Positions 16,645 through 27,619 of a stretch of DNA of 46,287 bases are shown piece by piece (the first letter of the stretch is position 1; each line of letters begins with the position of its first letter). The position numbers were made by a program, and so were the translations under genes. The notes under the pieces were generated by a model, which searched no databases, was not told the origin of the DNA, and saw only the letters and a list, made by a program, of their open reading frames with translations. The stretch spans positions 1 to 46,287 of the forward strand of contig NZ_NEUB01001054.1 in assembly GCF_002910825.1 (NCBI RefSeq), written 5' to 3'. The DNA is from Streptomyces sp. SM1 (GTDB taxonomy: Bacteria > Actinomycetota > Actinomycetes > Streptomycetales > Streptomycetaceae).

Positions 16645-16758
16645 TCAGCCCTGGCGCTGCTTGTGGCGCGGGTTGTCGCAGATGACCATGACCCGGCCGT
16701 GACGGCGGATCACCCTGCACTTGTCGCAGATCTTCTTGACGCTCGGCTTGACCTTCAT
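16645..16758 (-). CDS. rpmJ: 50S ribosomal protein L36, zinc-binding form
   Basis: L36 is the smallest 50S protein. The 37 residues [20 protein letters not shown]...RHKQRQG carry the zinc ligands C11, C14, C27 and H32, so this is the C+ form. The ATG at 16758 gives the family length; upstream codons in the frame are spurious. It lies 61 bp after infA. Confidence 0.98.
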   Translation of the reverse strand: MKVKPSVKKICDKCRVIRRHGRVMVICDNPRHKQRQG

Positions 16759-16819
16759 GGGTGTGAGGTTCTCCGGGTCAGTGCCATCACCCCGGCGCGA
16801 GCCGGGGCGGGGGCAAGAT

Positions 16820-17041
16820 CTACTTGTACCGGTAGACGATCCGGCCACGCGTCAGGTCGTACGGAGACAGCTCCACCACGACCCGGTCGTCAGGGAGGAT
16901 GCGGATGTAGTGCATACGCATCTTGCCGCTGATGTGAGCCAGGACCTGGTGGCCGTTCTGGAGCTCCACCTTGAACATGGCGTTCGGGAGAGACTCGACG
17001 ACAGTGCCTTCGATCTCGATGGCACCTTGCTTCTTGGCCAC
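16820..17041 (-). CDS. infA: Translation initiation factor IF-1
   Basis: IF-1 occupies the 30S A site during initiation. The 73-residue OB-fold protein [20 protein letters not shown] through [16 protein letters not shown] has the standard length from GTG at 17041. An ATG further up would add an unrelated leader. It is the first gene of the infA-rpmJ-rpsM-rpsK-rpoA-rplQ unit, and the 162-bp gap to map probably carries its promoter. Confidence 0.98.
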   Translation of the reverse strand: MAKKQGAIEIEGTVVESLPNAMFKVELQNGHQVLAHISGKMRMHYIRILPDDRVVVELSPYDLTRGRIVYRYK

Positions 17042-17088
17042 GCTTCGCCCTTCGAATCGACTACCTTGATCGACTCTGGCGTGCACCG

Positions 17089-17110
17089 CGTGAGTACATT
17101 GTGAGTACAT
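17089..17110. repeat. Direct repeat upstream of infA
   Basis: GTGAGTACAT occurs twice in tandem here with one base between copies (ATGTACTCAC on the infA strand). It lies about 50-70 bp upstream of infA and may be a regulator site or promoter element. Confidence 0.4.
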
Positions 17111-17203
17111 GCAGACATGCGGGTGCACAAGAGCCGACGAGTCAGTCTACGTCAGCGCACCCTGAAACACGAATCGTGGAATCCTGCCCCGCACGGGAGA
17201 TCC

Positions 17204-18040
17204 TTAACCAAGGGGATCCGGAGCGGCCGTGATGCCCATCTCCGCCAGCTTGGCCTTGCCACCGTCGGGGGCGGTCAGGACCAGGGGGCCCTGTTCGGTG
17301 AGGGCGACGGAGTGCTCCCAGTGGGAGGACCAGGTGCCGTCGGTCGTGATGACCGTCCAGTCGTCGGAGAGGACCTCGGTCCTCGGGGTGCCCAGGGAGA
17401 CCATCGGCTCGATGGCGAGACAGAGACCGGGCACCAGCTTCGGCCCCTTGCCCCGCTTGCGCTCGACGTAGTTCAGCAGGTGCGGGTCCATGTGCATCTC
17501 GGTGCCGATGCCGTGGCCGCCGTAGTCCTCGACGATCCCGTACTTGCCGCCGCCCGGCTTCGGCTGCCGGCGGATGTACGTCTCGATCGCGCGGGAGATG
17601 TCGACGAGCCGGTTGCCCTGCTTCATGGCCGCGATGCCGGCCCACATCGACTCCTCGGTCACCCGGGACAGCTCGACCAGCTCCGGGGAGTGGCCGGACC
17701 CGACGAACGCGGTGTACGCGGCGTCACCGTGCCAGCCGTCGATGATCGCGCCGCAGTCGATGGAGATGACGTCGCCGTCCTTGAGGACGACGTCGTCGGA
17801 GGGGATGCCGTGGACCACGACCTCGTTCACGGAGGTGCAGATGGTCGCCGGGAAGCCGCCGTAGCCGAGGAAGTTCGGCTTGGCGTCGTGCTCGGCGAGC
17901 ACCTTGCGGGCGACCTGGTCCAGATCCTTCGTCGAGGCCCCGGGCACGGCGGCCTCACGGGTGGCCGCGTGGATGGCGGCGACGACCAGCCCCGCCTCAC
18001 GCATCTTGGCGATCTGCTCGGGGTTCTTGATCTGCACCAT
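17204..18040 (-). CDS. map: Methionine aminopeptidase, type I
   Basis: Map removes the initiator methionine from nascent proteins. From ATG 18040 (MVQIKNPEQIAKMREAGLVV) it has 278 residues, the usual length. An in-frame ATG at 18070 has a better-spaced GGAGGGG and would add 10 residues, so that start is a real alternative. The metal ligands are in the conserved blocks: VISIDCGAIIDGWHGDAAYT (two Asp), GGHGIGTEMHMDP (His), LAIEPMV (Glu) and SSHWEHSVALTEQG (Glu). It is separated from adk by a pseudogene and a terminator. Confidence 0.96.
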   Translation of the reverse strand: MVQIKNPEQIAKMREAGLVVAAIHAATREAAVPGASTKDLDQVARKVLAEHDAKPNFLGYGGFPATICTSVNEVVVHGIPSDDVVLKDGDVISIDCGAIIDGWHGDAAYTAFVGSGHSPELVELSRVTEESMWAGIAAMKQGNRLVDISRAIETYIRRQPKPGGGKYGIVEDYGGHGIGTEMHMDPHLLNYVERKRGKGPKLVPGLCLAIEPMVSLGTPRTEVLSDDWTVITTDGTWSSHWEHSVALTEQGPLVLTAPDGGKAKLAEMGITAAPDPLG

Positions 18041-18070
18041 CTGGGCTGACGCCTCCTGCCGCGGGTTCAT

Positions 18071-18381
18071 GTCCAACCCCTCCACGATACGCGCCCGCTC
18101 GAGCCGAAGCCGAGGTGGCGGCCCTCCCGGAGAGGCCTCGCGCGACCGGCCTCCGATCGCCCTGTCAGGGGCAACGTGGCGGTAGTCACACCCGTACTGT
18201 CTGCGATAGAAGCCGTTGACGGACCCAACTGGCCAACCTAGCCTCACAGTTGCCACCCGGTGACCTCGACTGGCAGCACACAGCTCCTACGCTCAGGACC
18301 GGCTGTACGGTCCCCAGAGATAGAGGTATACGTAATCAAGAAGTCCTGACGCCCGGTGCCGGCCATGGCCGCAAGACTGTC
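18071..18381. other. Region between map and the WD40-like pseudogene
   Basis: About 310 bp with no intact gene. The part next to 18382 may be degenerate 3' sequence of the pseudogene, since a frame reads on briefly (...GTGRQDFLITYTS...). It should hold the map promoter; no convincing -35/-10 pair is seen. Confidence 0.45.
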
Positions 18382-19114
18382 CTACTTGGCCGGCAGCTCA
18401 CTGAGTTCCGCCCGGCCGGAGTCGACGTCGATGACATAGAAGCCGGTACGGCTCTGCTTCGGCCCCGGCATGTCCTGACTCTCGCCACCCTCCGACGCAC
18501 CCTCCGCACGCACCGGCGCGTCCTGGAAGAGGCCGTCCGGGTGGTGGCTGTACGTCGTCGCCACCAGGCGCTCGCCGTCCGGCGAGAACTGCATACCGCC
18601 AACGCCCTTCTCGACCTCGATCCAGCGCCGGACCTTGCCCGTCGACAGATTCATCAGGCCTATGCGGCTGACGGGCAGATCGCCCTCCAGCACCGCGGCC
18701 GTCCTCATCCCGGGAGCGACATCGAGCCAGGCCCAGTCGGTCTTCTCGTACCGTTCGGTCGCGGCGTTGTACAGACTCCACTCACGCCCCGTTCACCGCG
18801 TCCCCGTCCGGCTGCTGCACGAGCTGCGTCGTGCAGTACGCCGAGACGGCGACCTGCCCCGCGGCTATCGTCTCGCGCGGCGGGGACCGGTCCGGACGGG
18901 CCACCACGTCCGAGACCTCGGACTGCCCTTCCGGGTCACCACCCGTCAGGGCCACCGACACCCCGACGACTGCGGCGACCACGGCGACCGCCAGGCCGCG
19001 GCTCCTGCGGCGGGGCAGCGAACGCTGCTCCCGCTCGGTGGAATCGTCGGACCGTGGCGACTGTTCGGGCTTGATGGCCGTACCTCCTCGGCAGAGCACT
19101 TCCGGGGTGCCCAA
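18382..19114 (-). pseudogene. Membrane-anchored WD40/beta-propeller-like protein, frameshifted and truncated
   Basis: One frame gives a basic N terminus, a TM helix (GLAVAVVAAVVGVSVALTGG) and an outside segment ending QQPDGDAVNG at about 18785. The next frame continues REWSLYNAATERYEKTDWAW and GLMNLSTGKVRRWIEVEKGV, then MQFSPDGERLVATTYSHHPD, a propeller blade pattern. Deleting one G from the GGGG run at about 18784 would join them. The product then stops at SELPAK, short for a propeller. The best ribosome site, GAGGAGGT (19089-19082), lies 6 bp before ATC (19075-19073) rather than a normal start. So there are up to three lesions. It lies between adk and map. Confidence 0.7.
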
Positions 19115-19117
19115 GAA

Positions 19118-19156
19118 GGAAGGCAGCGGCCCCCGCCGGGGGGGCCGCTGCCTTCC
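19118..19156 (-). terminator. Terminator after adk
   Basis: A perfect 17-bp stem (19118-19134 with 19140-19156) and 5-base loop start 12 bp past the adk stop. This is the strongest hairpin in the ribosomal region. It should end the secY-adk transcript before the pseudogene and map. Confidence 0.9.
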
Positions 19157-19167
19157 TTCGCAAGCTG

Positions 19168-19817
19168 TTACGAACCGGACAACGCCGACATGGCCCGCTT
19201 CGTGACGTCAGCCACCTTCCCCATCGCGGAGACCGTGGTCACAAGGCCCTGGGCCTTGTAGTAGTCGATGATCGGCTCGGTCTGCGTGTGGTAGACCTCG
19301 AGCCGCGTGCGGACGGTCGCCTCGGAGTCGTCATCCCGCTGGTACAGATCGCCGCCGCAGACGTCGCAGACGCCTTCCTGCTTCGGTGGGGTGTACGTCA
19401 CATGGAAGACGTGAGCCGAGTCGTTGCGGCAGACGCGCCGGCCGGCGATCCGCTTGACGACCTCGTCCTCCGGGGCCTCCAGGTCCAGCACCGCGTCGAG
19501 CTTCATGTCCTCGGCCTCGAGCAGCTCGTCCAGCGCCTCGGCCTGGGAGACATTGCGCGGGAAGCCGTCCAGCAGGAAGCCGCCCTCGGCGTCGGGCTGC
19601 TTCATACGGTCCTTGGCCATGGCGATGGTGACCTCGTCGGGAACGAGATCGCCCGCGTCCATGTAGGACTTCGCGAGCTTTCCCAGCTCGGTCTGCCGGC
19701 CGATGTTGGCGCGGAACAGGTCGCCCGTGGAGATGTGCGGGATGCGCAGTTTCTCGGCAAGGCGGGCGGCCTGCGTACCCTTACCTGCACCCGGCGGCCC
19801 GACGAGGACGATTCGCA

Positions 19818-19818
<1 letters not shown>
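19168..19818 (-). CDS. adk: Adenylate kinase
   Basis: Adk balances ATP, AMP and ADP. The 216-residue long-form enzyme has the P-loop GPPGAGKGT (7-15), HISTGDLFR (AMP site) and LLDGFPRN. Its LID has C130, C151 and C154 with nearby histidines (RVCRNDSAHVFHV, GVCDVCGGDLYQR), suggesting a structural zinc with a non-canonical first pair. The start overlaps the secY stop in a TGATG, so translation is coupled to secY. Confidence 0.98.
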
Positions 19819-21131
<1,313 letters not shown>

Positions 21132-21305
21132 GGTGCCTCCTGCGACCCCCCGCGCAACTGCGTCAAGGGTGACGGTTTTGAGATTCCGACTAAGGACGAT
21201 TACGTAACGGTCAACTGCCGCCGTGAGTGCCCCGTACGGGGCACCCGAGGTCAATGGGCAGCGCAGGCCACCTTACCGGCGACACCGCCCCCCTAGGAAC
21301 GACCA

Positions 21306-21339
21306 ACCGGGGATACCCCATTTGTGGGGTATCCCCGGT
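21306..21339 (-). terminator. Perfect hairpin between rplO and secY
   Basis: ACCGGGGATACCCCA (21306-21320) and TGGGGTATCCCCGGT (21325-21339) form a 15-bp stem with a TTTG loop, 37 bp past the rplO stop. It likely ends or attenuates the spc transcript so that secY-adk is expressed from its own promoter in the remaining gap. Confidence 0.85.
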
Positions 21340-21375
21340 CGGGATCGCTCTACGTCATCGGGACACCTGAAGAAG

Positions 21376-21831
21376 TCAGACGAGCTCGGTGACGGTACCG
21401 CCGGCGGCGGTGATCTTCTCCTTGGCGGAGCCGGAGACGGCGTCGACCGTCACCTGCAGCGCCACGGAGATCTCGCCCTGGCCCAGGACCTTGACGAGGC
21501 TGTTCTTGCGCACGGCACCCTTGGCGACCAGGTCCTCGACCGTGACCTCTCCACCCTCGGGGTAGAGGGAGGCGAGCTTGTCCAGGTTGACGACCTGGAA
21601 CTCGGTCTTGAACGGGTTCTTGAAGCCCTTGAGCTTCGGGAGACGCATGTGGAGGGGCATCTGGCCACCCTCGAAGCGCTCCGGAACCTGGTAACGGGCC
21701 TTGGTGCCCTTGGTACCACGACCGGCCGTCTTACCCTTCGACGCCTCACCACGACCGACACGGGTCTTCGCGGTCTTGGCGCCGGGGGCGGGACGGAGGT
21801 TGTGGATCTTGAGCGGGTTCTGCTCCGCCAT
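21376..21831 (-). CDS. rplO: 50S ribosomal protein L15
   Basis: L15 is a late-assembling 23S-binding protein. The 151 residues have the glycine-rich basic N terminus ([20 protein letters not shown], then [14 protein letters not shown]) and the globular part [18 protein letters not shown] through [10 protein letters not shown]. The gap to rpmD is 2 bp. Confidence 0.98.
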   Translation of the reverse strand: MAEQNPLKIHNLRPAPGAKTAKTRVGRGEASKGKTAGRGTKGTKARYQVPERFEGGQMPLHMRLPKLKGFKNPFKTEFQVVNLDKLASLYPEGGEVTVEDLVAKGAVRKNSLVKVLGQGEISVALQVTVDAVSGSAKEKITAAGGTVTELV

Positions 21832-21833
21832 GA

Positions 21834-22016
21834 TCAGTCGACCTCCTCGACCGTCACGAGGTGGCGGACGGTGTGCACCATGCCGCGGAACTCGGGACGA
21901 TCCTCCTTGACGACCTGCGTGTCGATGCCCTTGAGACCAAGGGAACGCAGGGTGTCACGGTGGTTCTGCTTGCTGCCGATGTAGGACTTGACCTGCGTAA
22001 TCTTGAGCTGCGCCAT
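21834..22016 (-). CDS. rpmD: 50S ribosomal protein L30
   Basis: The 60-residue protein [20 protein letters not shown]...[13 protein letters not shown] has the L30 signature ([20 protein letters not shown]) and normal bacterial length. It is packed between rpsE (3 bp) and rplO (2 bp). Confidence 0.98.
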   Translation of the reverse strand: MAQLKITQVKSYIGSKQNHRDTLRSLGLKGIDTQVVKEDRPEFRGMVHTVRHLVTVEEVD

Positions 22017-22019
22017 GAC

Positions 22020-22625
22020 CTACGCACCCGCCCCGGCACGTGCGCGGAGAAGAGCCGCGGGGGCGACGTCCTCGAGGGGCAGACCACGGCGGGCCGCGAT
22101 CTCCTCGGGACGCTGCAGGCCCTTGAGGGCCTCCACGGTCGCGTGCACGATGTTGATCTGGTTGTCGGAGCCGAGCGACTTCGACAGCACGTCGTGGATA
22201 CCGGCGCACTCGAGCACGGCGCGCACCGGACCACCGGCGATCACGCCGGTACCCGGGGACGCCGGCTTGAGCAGCACGACGCCGGCAGCCTTCTCACCCT
22301 GGATGGGGTGCGGGATGGTGCCCTGGATGCGGGGGACCTTGAAGAAGTGCTTCTTGGCCTCCTCAACACCCTTGGCGATGGCGGCCGGCACCTCCTTGGC
22401 CTTGCCGTATCCGACACCCACGGTGCCGTCACCGTCGCCCACCACGACCAGCGCGGTGAAGCTGAAGCGACGACCACCCTTCACAACCTTGGCGACGCGG
22501 TTGATCGCGACTACGCGCTCAACGTACGCGGTCTTCTCGGCGGCGGATGCGCCACCGTCACGGCCCTTCCGGTCCCGCCGCTCGCCGCCACCGGCACCGC
22601 CACCGCGGCGCTGGGGTCCAGCCAT
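22020..22625 (-). CDS. rpsE: 30S ribosomal protein S5
   Basis: S5 supports decoding accuracy and mRNA unwinding. The 201-residue protein has a Gly/Arg-rich actinobacterial N-terminal extension ([20 protein letters not shown]). The S5 double-stranded RNA-binding part is [20 protein letters not shown], and [20 protein letters not shown] with [20 protein letters not shown] completes the fold. Confidence 0.98.
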   Translation of the reverse strand: MAGPQRRGGGAGGGERRDRKGRDGGASAAEKTAYVERVVAINRVAKVVKGGRRFSFTALVVVGDGDGTVGVGYGKAKEVPAAIAKGVEEAKKHFFKVPRIQGTIPHPIQGEKAAGVVLLKPASPGTGVIAGGPVRAVLECAGIHDVLSKSLGSDNQINIVHATVEALKGLQRPEEIAARRGLPLEDVAPAALLRARAGAGA

Positions 22626-22690
22626 TGGAATTACCTCTCTCTGTTTCCGCTAGCTCGCAGCAACAACAGTCGCTACCGCGACGGGCGGCT

Positions 22691-23074
22691 CTAGAACTTC
22701 AGACCGGCTTCGCGGGCGGCGTCCGCCAGGGCGGCGATGCGCCCCGCGTACTGGTTGCCACCGCGGTCGAATACGACAGCCTCGACACCGGCGGCCTTGG
22801 CGCGCTCCGCGACCAGGGCACCGACCTGCTTGGCCTGCGAGGACTTGTCGGCCTCGCCACCACGGATCGATGCGTCCAGCGTGGACGCCGAAGCCAGCGT
22901 GTGGCCCTTGAGGTCGTCGATCACCTGCGCCACGATGTGGCGGTTGGAGCGGGTCACGACCAGGCGGGGACGCTCTGCGGTACCAGAGACATTCTTGCGG
23001 ATCCGGATGTGACGGCGCTTGATAGCAGCACGCTTGTAGGCGTCGCCCTTGAGGATCTTCTGCCCGTATGCCAT
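22691..23074 (-). CDS. rplR: 50S ribosomal protein L18
   Basis: L18 binds 5S rRNA with L5. The 127-residue protein has the basic start [20 protein letters not shown], the core [20 protein letters not shown] and the C-terminal [20 protein letters not shown]. It lies 3 bp after rplF; 65 bp separate it from rpsE. Confidence 0.98.
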   Translation of the reverse strand: MAYGQKILKGDAYKRAAIKRRHIRIRKNVSGTAERPRLVVTRSNRHIVAQVIDDLKGHTLASASTLDASIRGGEADKSSQAKQVGALVAERAKAAGVEAVVFDRGGNQYAGRIAALADAAREAGLKF

Positions 23075-23077
23075 GGC

Positions 23078-23617
23078 TTACTTACCCGCCTTTCCGACCT
23101 TGCGCCGGATGACTTCGCCCTCGTACTTGACGCCCTTGGCCTTGTACGGGTCGGGCTTGCGCAGCTTGCGGATGTTGGCCGCGACCTCGCCGACCTTCTG
23201 CTTGTCGATTCCCTCGACCGAGAAGTGCGTCGGGTTCTCGACCTTGAAGGTGATGCCCTCGGGGGCCTCGACCGTGATCGAGTGGCTGTAGCCGAGGGAG
23301 AACTCCAGGTTCGAACCCTTGGCGAGCACGCGGTAACCGACACCGCTGATCTCGAGCTTCTTCACGTAACCCTGGGTCACGCCGGTGATCATGTTCGCCA
23401 CCAGCGTGCGGGACAGGCCGTGCAGGGCCTTGTTCTGACGCTCGTCGTTGGGGCGGGTGACGCTCAGCACGCCGTCCTCACCCTTGGCGATCTCGATCGG
23501 CGCCGCGACGGTGTGGGTCAGCGAGCCCTTGGGGCCCTTGACCGAGAGCGTCTGGCCGTCGATGGTGACGTCCACGCCGGCGGGAACCGCGATGGGGAGC
23601 TTGCCGATGCGCGACAT
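23078..23617 (-). CDS. rplF: 50S ribosomal protein L6
   Basis: L6 lies near the GTPase centre. The 179 residues contain two duplicated alpha/beta domains. [20 protein letters not shown] starts the first, and the second ends with the family signature [20 protein letters not shown]. It is 24 bp after rpsH. Confidence 0.99.
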   Translation of the reverse strand: MSRIGKLPIAVPAGVDVTIDGQTLSVKGPKGSLTHTVAAPIEIAKGEDGVLSVTRPNDERQNKALHGLSRTLVANMITGVTQGYVKKLEISGVGYRVLAKGSNLEFSLGYSHSITVEAPEGITFKVENPTHFSVEGIDKQKVGEVAANIRKLRKPDPYKAKGVKYEGEVIRRKVGKAGK

Positions 23618-23641
23618 AGCTGTTTCCTCCGTTCCCTTCCG

Positions 23642-24040
23642 TTACCAGACGTAGGCGAGGACTTCTCCGCCTACGCCCTTCTTGCCGGCCTGCTGTCCCG
23701 TGAGGAGCCCGTGGGACGTGGAGATGATCGCCACGCCCAGGCCGCCCAGGACCTTCGGCAGGTTGGTGGACTTCGCGTACACCCGGAGACCGGGCTTGGA
23801 GATCCGCTTGATGCCCGCGATGGAGCGCTCACGGTTGGGACCGAACTTGAGGTCCAGGACGAGGTTCTTGCCGACCTCGGCGTCCTCGACCTTCCAGCCC
23901 GTGATGAAGCCCTCCTGCTGGAGGATCTCCGCGATGTGCGACTTGATCTTCGAGTGCGGCATCGCCACGGTGTCGTGGTACGCCGAGTTCGCGTTCCGCA
24001 GACGCGTAAGCATGTCTGCGATCGGATCAGTCATGGTCAT
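23642..24040 (-). CDS. rpsH: 30S ribosomal protein S8
   Basis: S8 binds 16S helix 21. The 132-residue reading [20 protein letters not shown] through [22 protein letters not shown] has standard length. GAAGG lies 7 bp before the ATG at 24040; an ATG at 24034 is also in frame. The final [12 protein letters not shown] block is the S8 signature. A 237-bp gap to rpsZ holds a small GCGGGC/GCCCGC hairpin (24153-24167) and could carry a promoter. Confidence 0.98.
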   Translation of the reverse strand: MTMTDPIADMLTRLRNANSAYHDTVAMPHSKIKSHIAEILQQEGFITGWKVEDAEVGKNLVLDLKFGPNRERSIAGIKRISKPGLRVYAKSTNLPKVLGGLGVAIISTSHGLLTGQQAGKKGVGGEVLAYVW

Positions 24041-24277
24041 GAATTGGCCTTCGGCCTCTCTCGCCGGGGTTTCCTGGTGCGCCATCCCTCTCCCCGATCC
24101 GAGACGGGACGGGTGCGGCGCGGTGGACCTACGGCGTAGTAAGCAAACATGAGCGGGCGTTGCCCGCGTGCGTGCGGGCACGGCAGGCGCCCAACCCCAC
24201 AAGCCTAAGCCATGCGGAGTGGGCCTCCCGCCGTTCCCCTTGCTTACCGAGAGCCCTGGAGTCCGGAACTACCGGGA

Positions 24278-24463
24278 CTACCAGGAGCTCTTGGTCACGC
24301 CCGGCAGCTCGCCACGGTGAGCCATCTCACGAAGGCACACCCGGCACAGGCCGAACTTGCGGTACACGGAGTGCGGACGACCGCAGCGCTGGCAGCGGGT
24401 GTAGCCGCGCACTCCGAACTTGGGCTTGCGAGCAGCCTTCGCGATGAGAGCCTTCTTCGCCAT
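24278..24463 (-). CDS. rpsZ: 30S ribosomal protein S14, zinc-binding type Z
   Basis: The short 61-residue S14 carries C24-x2-C27 and C40-x2-C43 ([20 protein letters not shown]), the zinc knuckle of the C+ form. Zinc-free S14 paralogues are longer and usually sit elsewhere under Zur control. The start is fixed by [20 protein letters not shown]. It lies 5 bp after rplE. Confidence 0.98.
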   Translation of the reverse strand: MAKKALIAKAARKPKFGVRGYTRCQRCGRPHSVYRKFGLCRVCLREMAHRGELPGVTKSSW

Positions 24464-24468
24464 CTCGC

Positions 24469-25026
24469 TCACGCCTCCTTGAACGGGAAGCCGAGGTGAC
24501 GGAGAAGGGCGCGGCCCTCTTCGTCGTTGGTCGCCGTGGTCACCACGGTGATGTCCATACCCCGGGTGCGGTCGATCTTGTCCTGGTCGATCTCGTGGAA
24601 CATGACCTGCTCCGTGAGACCGAAGGTGTAGTTGCCACGGCCGTCGAACTGCTTGGGGGACAGACCACGGAAGTCGCGGATGCGCGGGAGCGCGAGCGAC
24701 AGGGTGCGGTCCAGGAACTCCCACATGCGGTCGCCACGAAGCGTGACGTGGGCACCGATCGGCTGGCCCTCGCGCAGCTTGAACTGCGCGATGGACTTAC
24801 GGGCCTTGGTGACGGCCGGCTTCTGACCGGTGATCGTGGTGAGGTCGCGGATGGCGCCCTCGATCAGCTTGGAGTCGCGGGCGGCGTCGCCCACACCCAT
24901 GTTGACCACGATCTTGACGAGGCCGGGAACCTGCATGACGTTCTCGTAGGAGAACTGCTCACGCAGCTTGCCCGCGATGTCCTCGCGGTACTTCGTCTTC
25001 AGACGCGGAGTGGTGGTGGTCGTCAT
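24469..25026 (-). CDS. rplE: 50S ribosomal protein L5
   Basis: L5 contacts 5S rRNA and bridges to S13. The 185-residue protein has [60 protein letters not shown] and the C-terminal [20 protein letters not shown]. Its ATG overlaps the rplX stop in a TGATG. Confidence 0.99.
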   Translation of the reverse strand: MTTTTTPRLKTKYREDIAGKLREQFSYENVMQVPGLVKIVVNMGVGDAARDSKLIEGAIRDLTTITGQKPAVTKARKSIAQFKLREGQPIGAHVTLRGDRMWEFLDRTLSLALPRIRDFRGLSPKQFDGRGNYTFGLTEQVMFHEIDQDKIDRTRGMDITVVTTATNDEEGRALLRHLGFPFKEA

Positions 25027-25349
25027 CAGATGTCCTCACCCGTCCGCTTGGCAACGCGGATCTTGTTGCCTTCGTCGTCGAAGCGGTAACCGACGCGCGT
25101 GACGACCTTGTTCCCGTCCTTCTCCACGACCAGCTGGACGTTGGAGACGTGGACCGGAGCCTCGGTGGTCACGATGCCGCCGGCCTGCGAACCGCTGGCG
25201 GTCGGGCCGGCCTTGGTGTGCTTCTTGACCCGGTTGACACCCTCGACCAGGACACGCTCGTCGCGCGGGTAAGCGGCAATGACCTTGCCCTGCTTGCCCT
25301 TGTCCTTGCCGGTGATGACCTGGACCAGGTCGCCCTTCTTGATCTTCAT
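25026..25349 (-). CDS. rplX: 50S ribosomal protein L24
   Basis: L24 starts 50S assembly. The 107-residue reading [20 protein letters not shown] contains the KOW motif and ends VAKRTGEDI. The ATG at 25349 gives the family N terminus. A GTG two codons upstream overlaps the rplN stop and is closer to GGAGG, so both starts are possible. Confidence 0.97.
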   Translation of the reverse strand: MKIKKGDLVQVITGKDKGKQGKVIAAYPRDERVLVEGVNRVKKHTKAGPTASGSQAGGIVTTEAPVHVSNVQLVVEKDGNKVVTRVGYRFDDEGNKIRVAKRTGEDI

Positions 25350-25351
25350 GC

Positions 25352-25720
25352 TCACAGCACCTCCGGCGCGAGGGAGATGATCTTCATGAACTTCTTCTCG
25401 CGCAGCTCTCGGCCGACCGGGCCGAAGATACGGGTGCCACGAGGGTCGCCGTCGTTCTTCAGAACGACGGCGGCGTTCTCGTCGAAGCGGATGTACGAGC
25501 CGTCCGGACGGCGGCGCTCCTTGACGGTGCGAACGATGACCGCCTTGATGACGTCACCCTTCTTCACGTTGCCACCGGGGATCGCGTCCTTGACGGTGGC
25601 GACGATGACGTCACCGATGCCCGCGTAGCGGCGACCGGAGCCACCGAGCACACGGATGCAAAGGATTTCCTTCGCCCCCGTGTTGTCGGCGACGCGCAGT
25701 CGCGACTCCTGCTGGATCAC
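25352..25720 (-). CDS. rplN: 50S ribosomal protein L14
   Basis: L14 forms an intersubunit bridge. The 122 residues [20 protein letters not shown] through the C-terminal [19 protein letters not shown] match the family fully. The start is GTG at 25720, after GGAGA. It is the first gene after a 135-bp gap with a hairpin, the position of the S10/spc operon boundary in E. coli. Confidence 0.98.
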   Translation of the reverse strand: MIQQESRLRVADNTGAKEILCIRVLGGSGRRYAGIGDVIVATVKDAIPGGNVKKGDVIKAVIVRTVKERRRPDGSYIRFDENAAVVLKNDGDPRGTRIFGPVGRELREKKFMKIISLAPEVL

Positions 25721-25855
25721 GTCTATCTCCTGTTTGTCTGCCGGTTCCCCGGGAGCCGCTCACCCTGTCGGGCGAGCGGACCCCGGAGCCTGGCGGAACT
25801 GCCCTGCGAGGGATGCCCCGCAGGAACGTCTGGGGAATTCCCTTGCGGGAATTAC
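25721..25855 (-). other. rpsQ-rplN gap with hairpin (S10/spc boundary)
   Basis: CCGCTC (25756-25761) pairs with GAGCGG (25774-25779), and flanking CCCCGGG and CCCCGG blocks may extend the fold. The gap is the largest in this stretch and could hold a terminator and spc-type promoter. Confidence 0.4.
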
Positions 25856-26143
25856 CTACTTGGCCTTCTCGAGGATCTCGACGATGCGCCAGTGCTTCGT
25901 CGCCGACAGCGGCCGGGTCTCCATCAGGAGGACGCGGTCGCCGACACCGGCGGCGTTCTGCTCGTCGTGGGCCTTGAGCTTGCTCGTGCTGCGGATGACC
26001 TTGCCGTACAGCGCGTGCTTCTTGCGGTCCTCGACGGCGACGACGACGGTCTTGTCCATCTTGTCGCTGACGACGATGCCCTCGCGGGTCTTACGGTCGC
26101 CCCGGACCTCGGGGTTGGTCTCAGTCACGTTGTTCTCGCTCAT
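25856..26143 (-). CDS. rpsQ: 30S ribosomal protein S17
   Basis: S17 is a primary 16S-binding OB-fold protein. The 95 residues have a short acidic lead ([20 protein letters not shown]) then [20 protein letters not shown] and the signature [20 protein letters not shown]. The start overlaps the rpmC stop (TGATG). Confidence 0.98.
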   Translation of the reverse strand: MSENNVTETNPEVRGDRKTREGIVVSDKMDKTVVVAVEDRKKHALYGKVIRSTSKLKAHDEQNAAGVGDRVLLMETRPLSATKHWRIVEILEKAK

Positions 26144-26367
26144 CAGGCGTTCTCCACCGTTTCGATGCCCAGCTCACGCTCGCGCATCAGGGTGTAGATC
26201 CGCGCGATGTCCTTGCGGACCGCCTTCAGACGGCCATGGTTCTCAAGCTGTCCGGTCGCCGCCTGGAAGCGGAGGTTGAACAGCTCTTCCTTGGCTTCGC
26301 GGAGCTTCGCCAGAAGCTCCTCGTCACCCAGCTCGCGCAGCTCGGACGCCTTGGTACCGGCCGACAT
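26143..26367 (-). CDS. rpmC: 50S ribosomal protein L29
   Basis: L29 sits at the exit tunnel where SRP and trigger factor dock. The 74-residue helical hairpin [20 protein letters not shown] to the signature [19 protein letters not shown] is typical. The ATG at 26367 overlaps the rplP stop. Both ends overlap neighbours, so rplP, rpmC and rpsQ are translationally coupled. Confidence 0.98.
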   Translation of the reverse strand: MSAGTKASELRELGDEELLAKLREAKEELFNLRFQAATGQLENHGRLKAVRKDIARIYTLMRERELGIETVENA

Positions 26368-26786
26368 CACGCTTCACCTGCCTCGCGCTTGACGATCCGG
26401 CACTTCATCGGCAGCTTGTGGGCTGCGCGAGTGAGGGCCTCACGGGCGATCTTCTCGTTGGGGTAGGACAGCTCGAACATGACCCGGCCCGGGTGCACGT
26501 TCGCGATCCACCACTCCGGCGAACCCTTACCGGAACCCATGCGGGTCTCGGCCGGCTTCTTCGTGAGCGGGCGGTCCGGGTAGATGTTGATCCAGACCTT
26601 GCCGCCACGCTTGATGTGGCGGGTCATCGCGATACGGGCCGCCTCGATCTGGCGGTTGGTCACGTACGCCGGCGTGAGGGCCTGAATGCCGTACTCGCCG
26701 AACGCGACCGTCGTACCGCCCTTGGCCTGACCACGGCGCTTCGGGTGGTGCTGCTTGCGGTGCTTGACCCTACGGGGGATCAGCAT
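26367..26786 (-). CDS. rplP: 50S ribosomal protein L16
   Basis: L16 helps place A-site tRNA. The 139-residue protein starts [20 protein letters not shown]. It has [20 protein letters not shown] and the conserved loop [20 protein letters not shown]. It lies 5 bp after rpsC. Confidence 0.99.
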   Translation of the reverse strand: MLIPRRVKHRKQHHPKRRGQAKGGTTVAFGEYGIQALTPAYVTNRQIEAARIAMTRHIKRGGKVWINIYPDRPLTKKPAETRMGSGKGSPEWWIANVHPGRVMFELSYPNEKIAREALTRAAHKLPMKCRIVKREAGEA

Positions 26787-26791
26787 GTCGG

Positions 26792-27619
26792 TCAGGCCTC
26801 CGTTCCGGTGCTCTCAGCCGGAGCGGCAGCCGGAGCCTCGGCCTTGGGGGCCTCGGCAGCGGGAGCCTGCTGCGGCTTGCGACCGCGACCGCCACGCTCG
26901 CCACCGCGGCCACCACGGGCCGGGCGGTCGGCACCGCCACGGGCCGGGCGGTTGCCGGCACGGGCGGCGGCGTTCTCGGCGCGGACCTCGGCGATGTTCT
27001 TGACGTCGCCCTTGTAGATCCAGACCTTCACGCCGATGCGGCCGAAGGTCGTCTTGGCCTCGAAGAAGCCGTAGTCCACGTTCGCGCGGAGCGTGTGCAG
27101 GGGCACACGGCCCTCGCGGTAGAACTCCGAGCGGGACATCTCGGCGCCGCCGAGGCGGCCACCGCACTGGATCTTGATGCCCTTGGCGCCGGCCTTCATC
27201 GTGCCCTGCATGCTCTTGCGCATGGCACGACGGAAGGAGACGCGGGAGGACAGCTGCTCGGCGACGGCCTGGGCCACCAGCTGAGCGTCCGTCTCCGGGC
27301 TCTTGACCTCGAGGATGTTGAGCTGGACCTGCTTGCCCGTGAGCTTCTCGAGGTCGCCGCGGATGCGGTCGGCCTCGGCGCCACGGCGGCCGATCACGAT
27401 GCCCGGACGCGCGGTGTGGATGTCCACACGGACCCGGTCACGGGTGCGCTCGATCTCCACCTTCGAGATGCCGGCGCGCTCCATGCCGGACGTCATCATC
27501 CGACGGATGGCGACGTCTTCCTTGACGTAGTCCTTGTACAGCTTGTCGGCGTACCAGCGCGACTTGAAGTCGGTGGTGATGCCGAGCCGGAACCCATGCG
27601 GGTTAACCTTCTGGCCCAT
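26792..27619 (-). CDS. rpsC: 30S ribosomal protein S3
   Basis: S3 lines the mRNA entry tunnel. The first 210 residues are canonical, with the KH domain ([20 protein letters not shown]) and [21 protein letters not shown] tail of about 60 residues, [20 protein letters not shown], is Arg/Gly then Pro/Ala-rich and probably disordered, giving 275 residues in all. Such tails are common in actinobacteria. The start overlaps the rplV stop as TAATG. Confidence 0.98.
   Translation of the reverse strand: MGQKVNPHGFRLGITTDFKSRWYADKLYKDYVKEDVAIRRMMTSGMERAGISKVEIERTRDRVRVDIHTARPGIVIGRRGAEADRIRGDLEKLTGKQVQLNILEVKSPETDAQLVAQAVAEQLSSRVSFRRAMRKSMQGTMKAGAKGIKIQCGGRLGGAEMSRSEFYREGRVPLHTLRANVDYGFFEAKTTFGRIGVKVWIYKGDVKNIAEVRAENAAARAGNRPARGGADRPARGGRGGERGGRGRKPQQAPAAEAPKAEAPAAAPAESTGTEA

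Noticed and set aside
25721..25855. Firm S10 terminator/spc promoter
   Set aside because: The stem is short and bulged and no -10/-35 pair is clear, so it is listed only as a structured gap.
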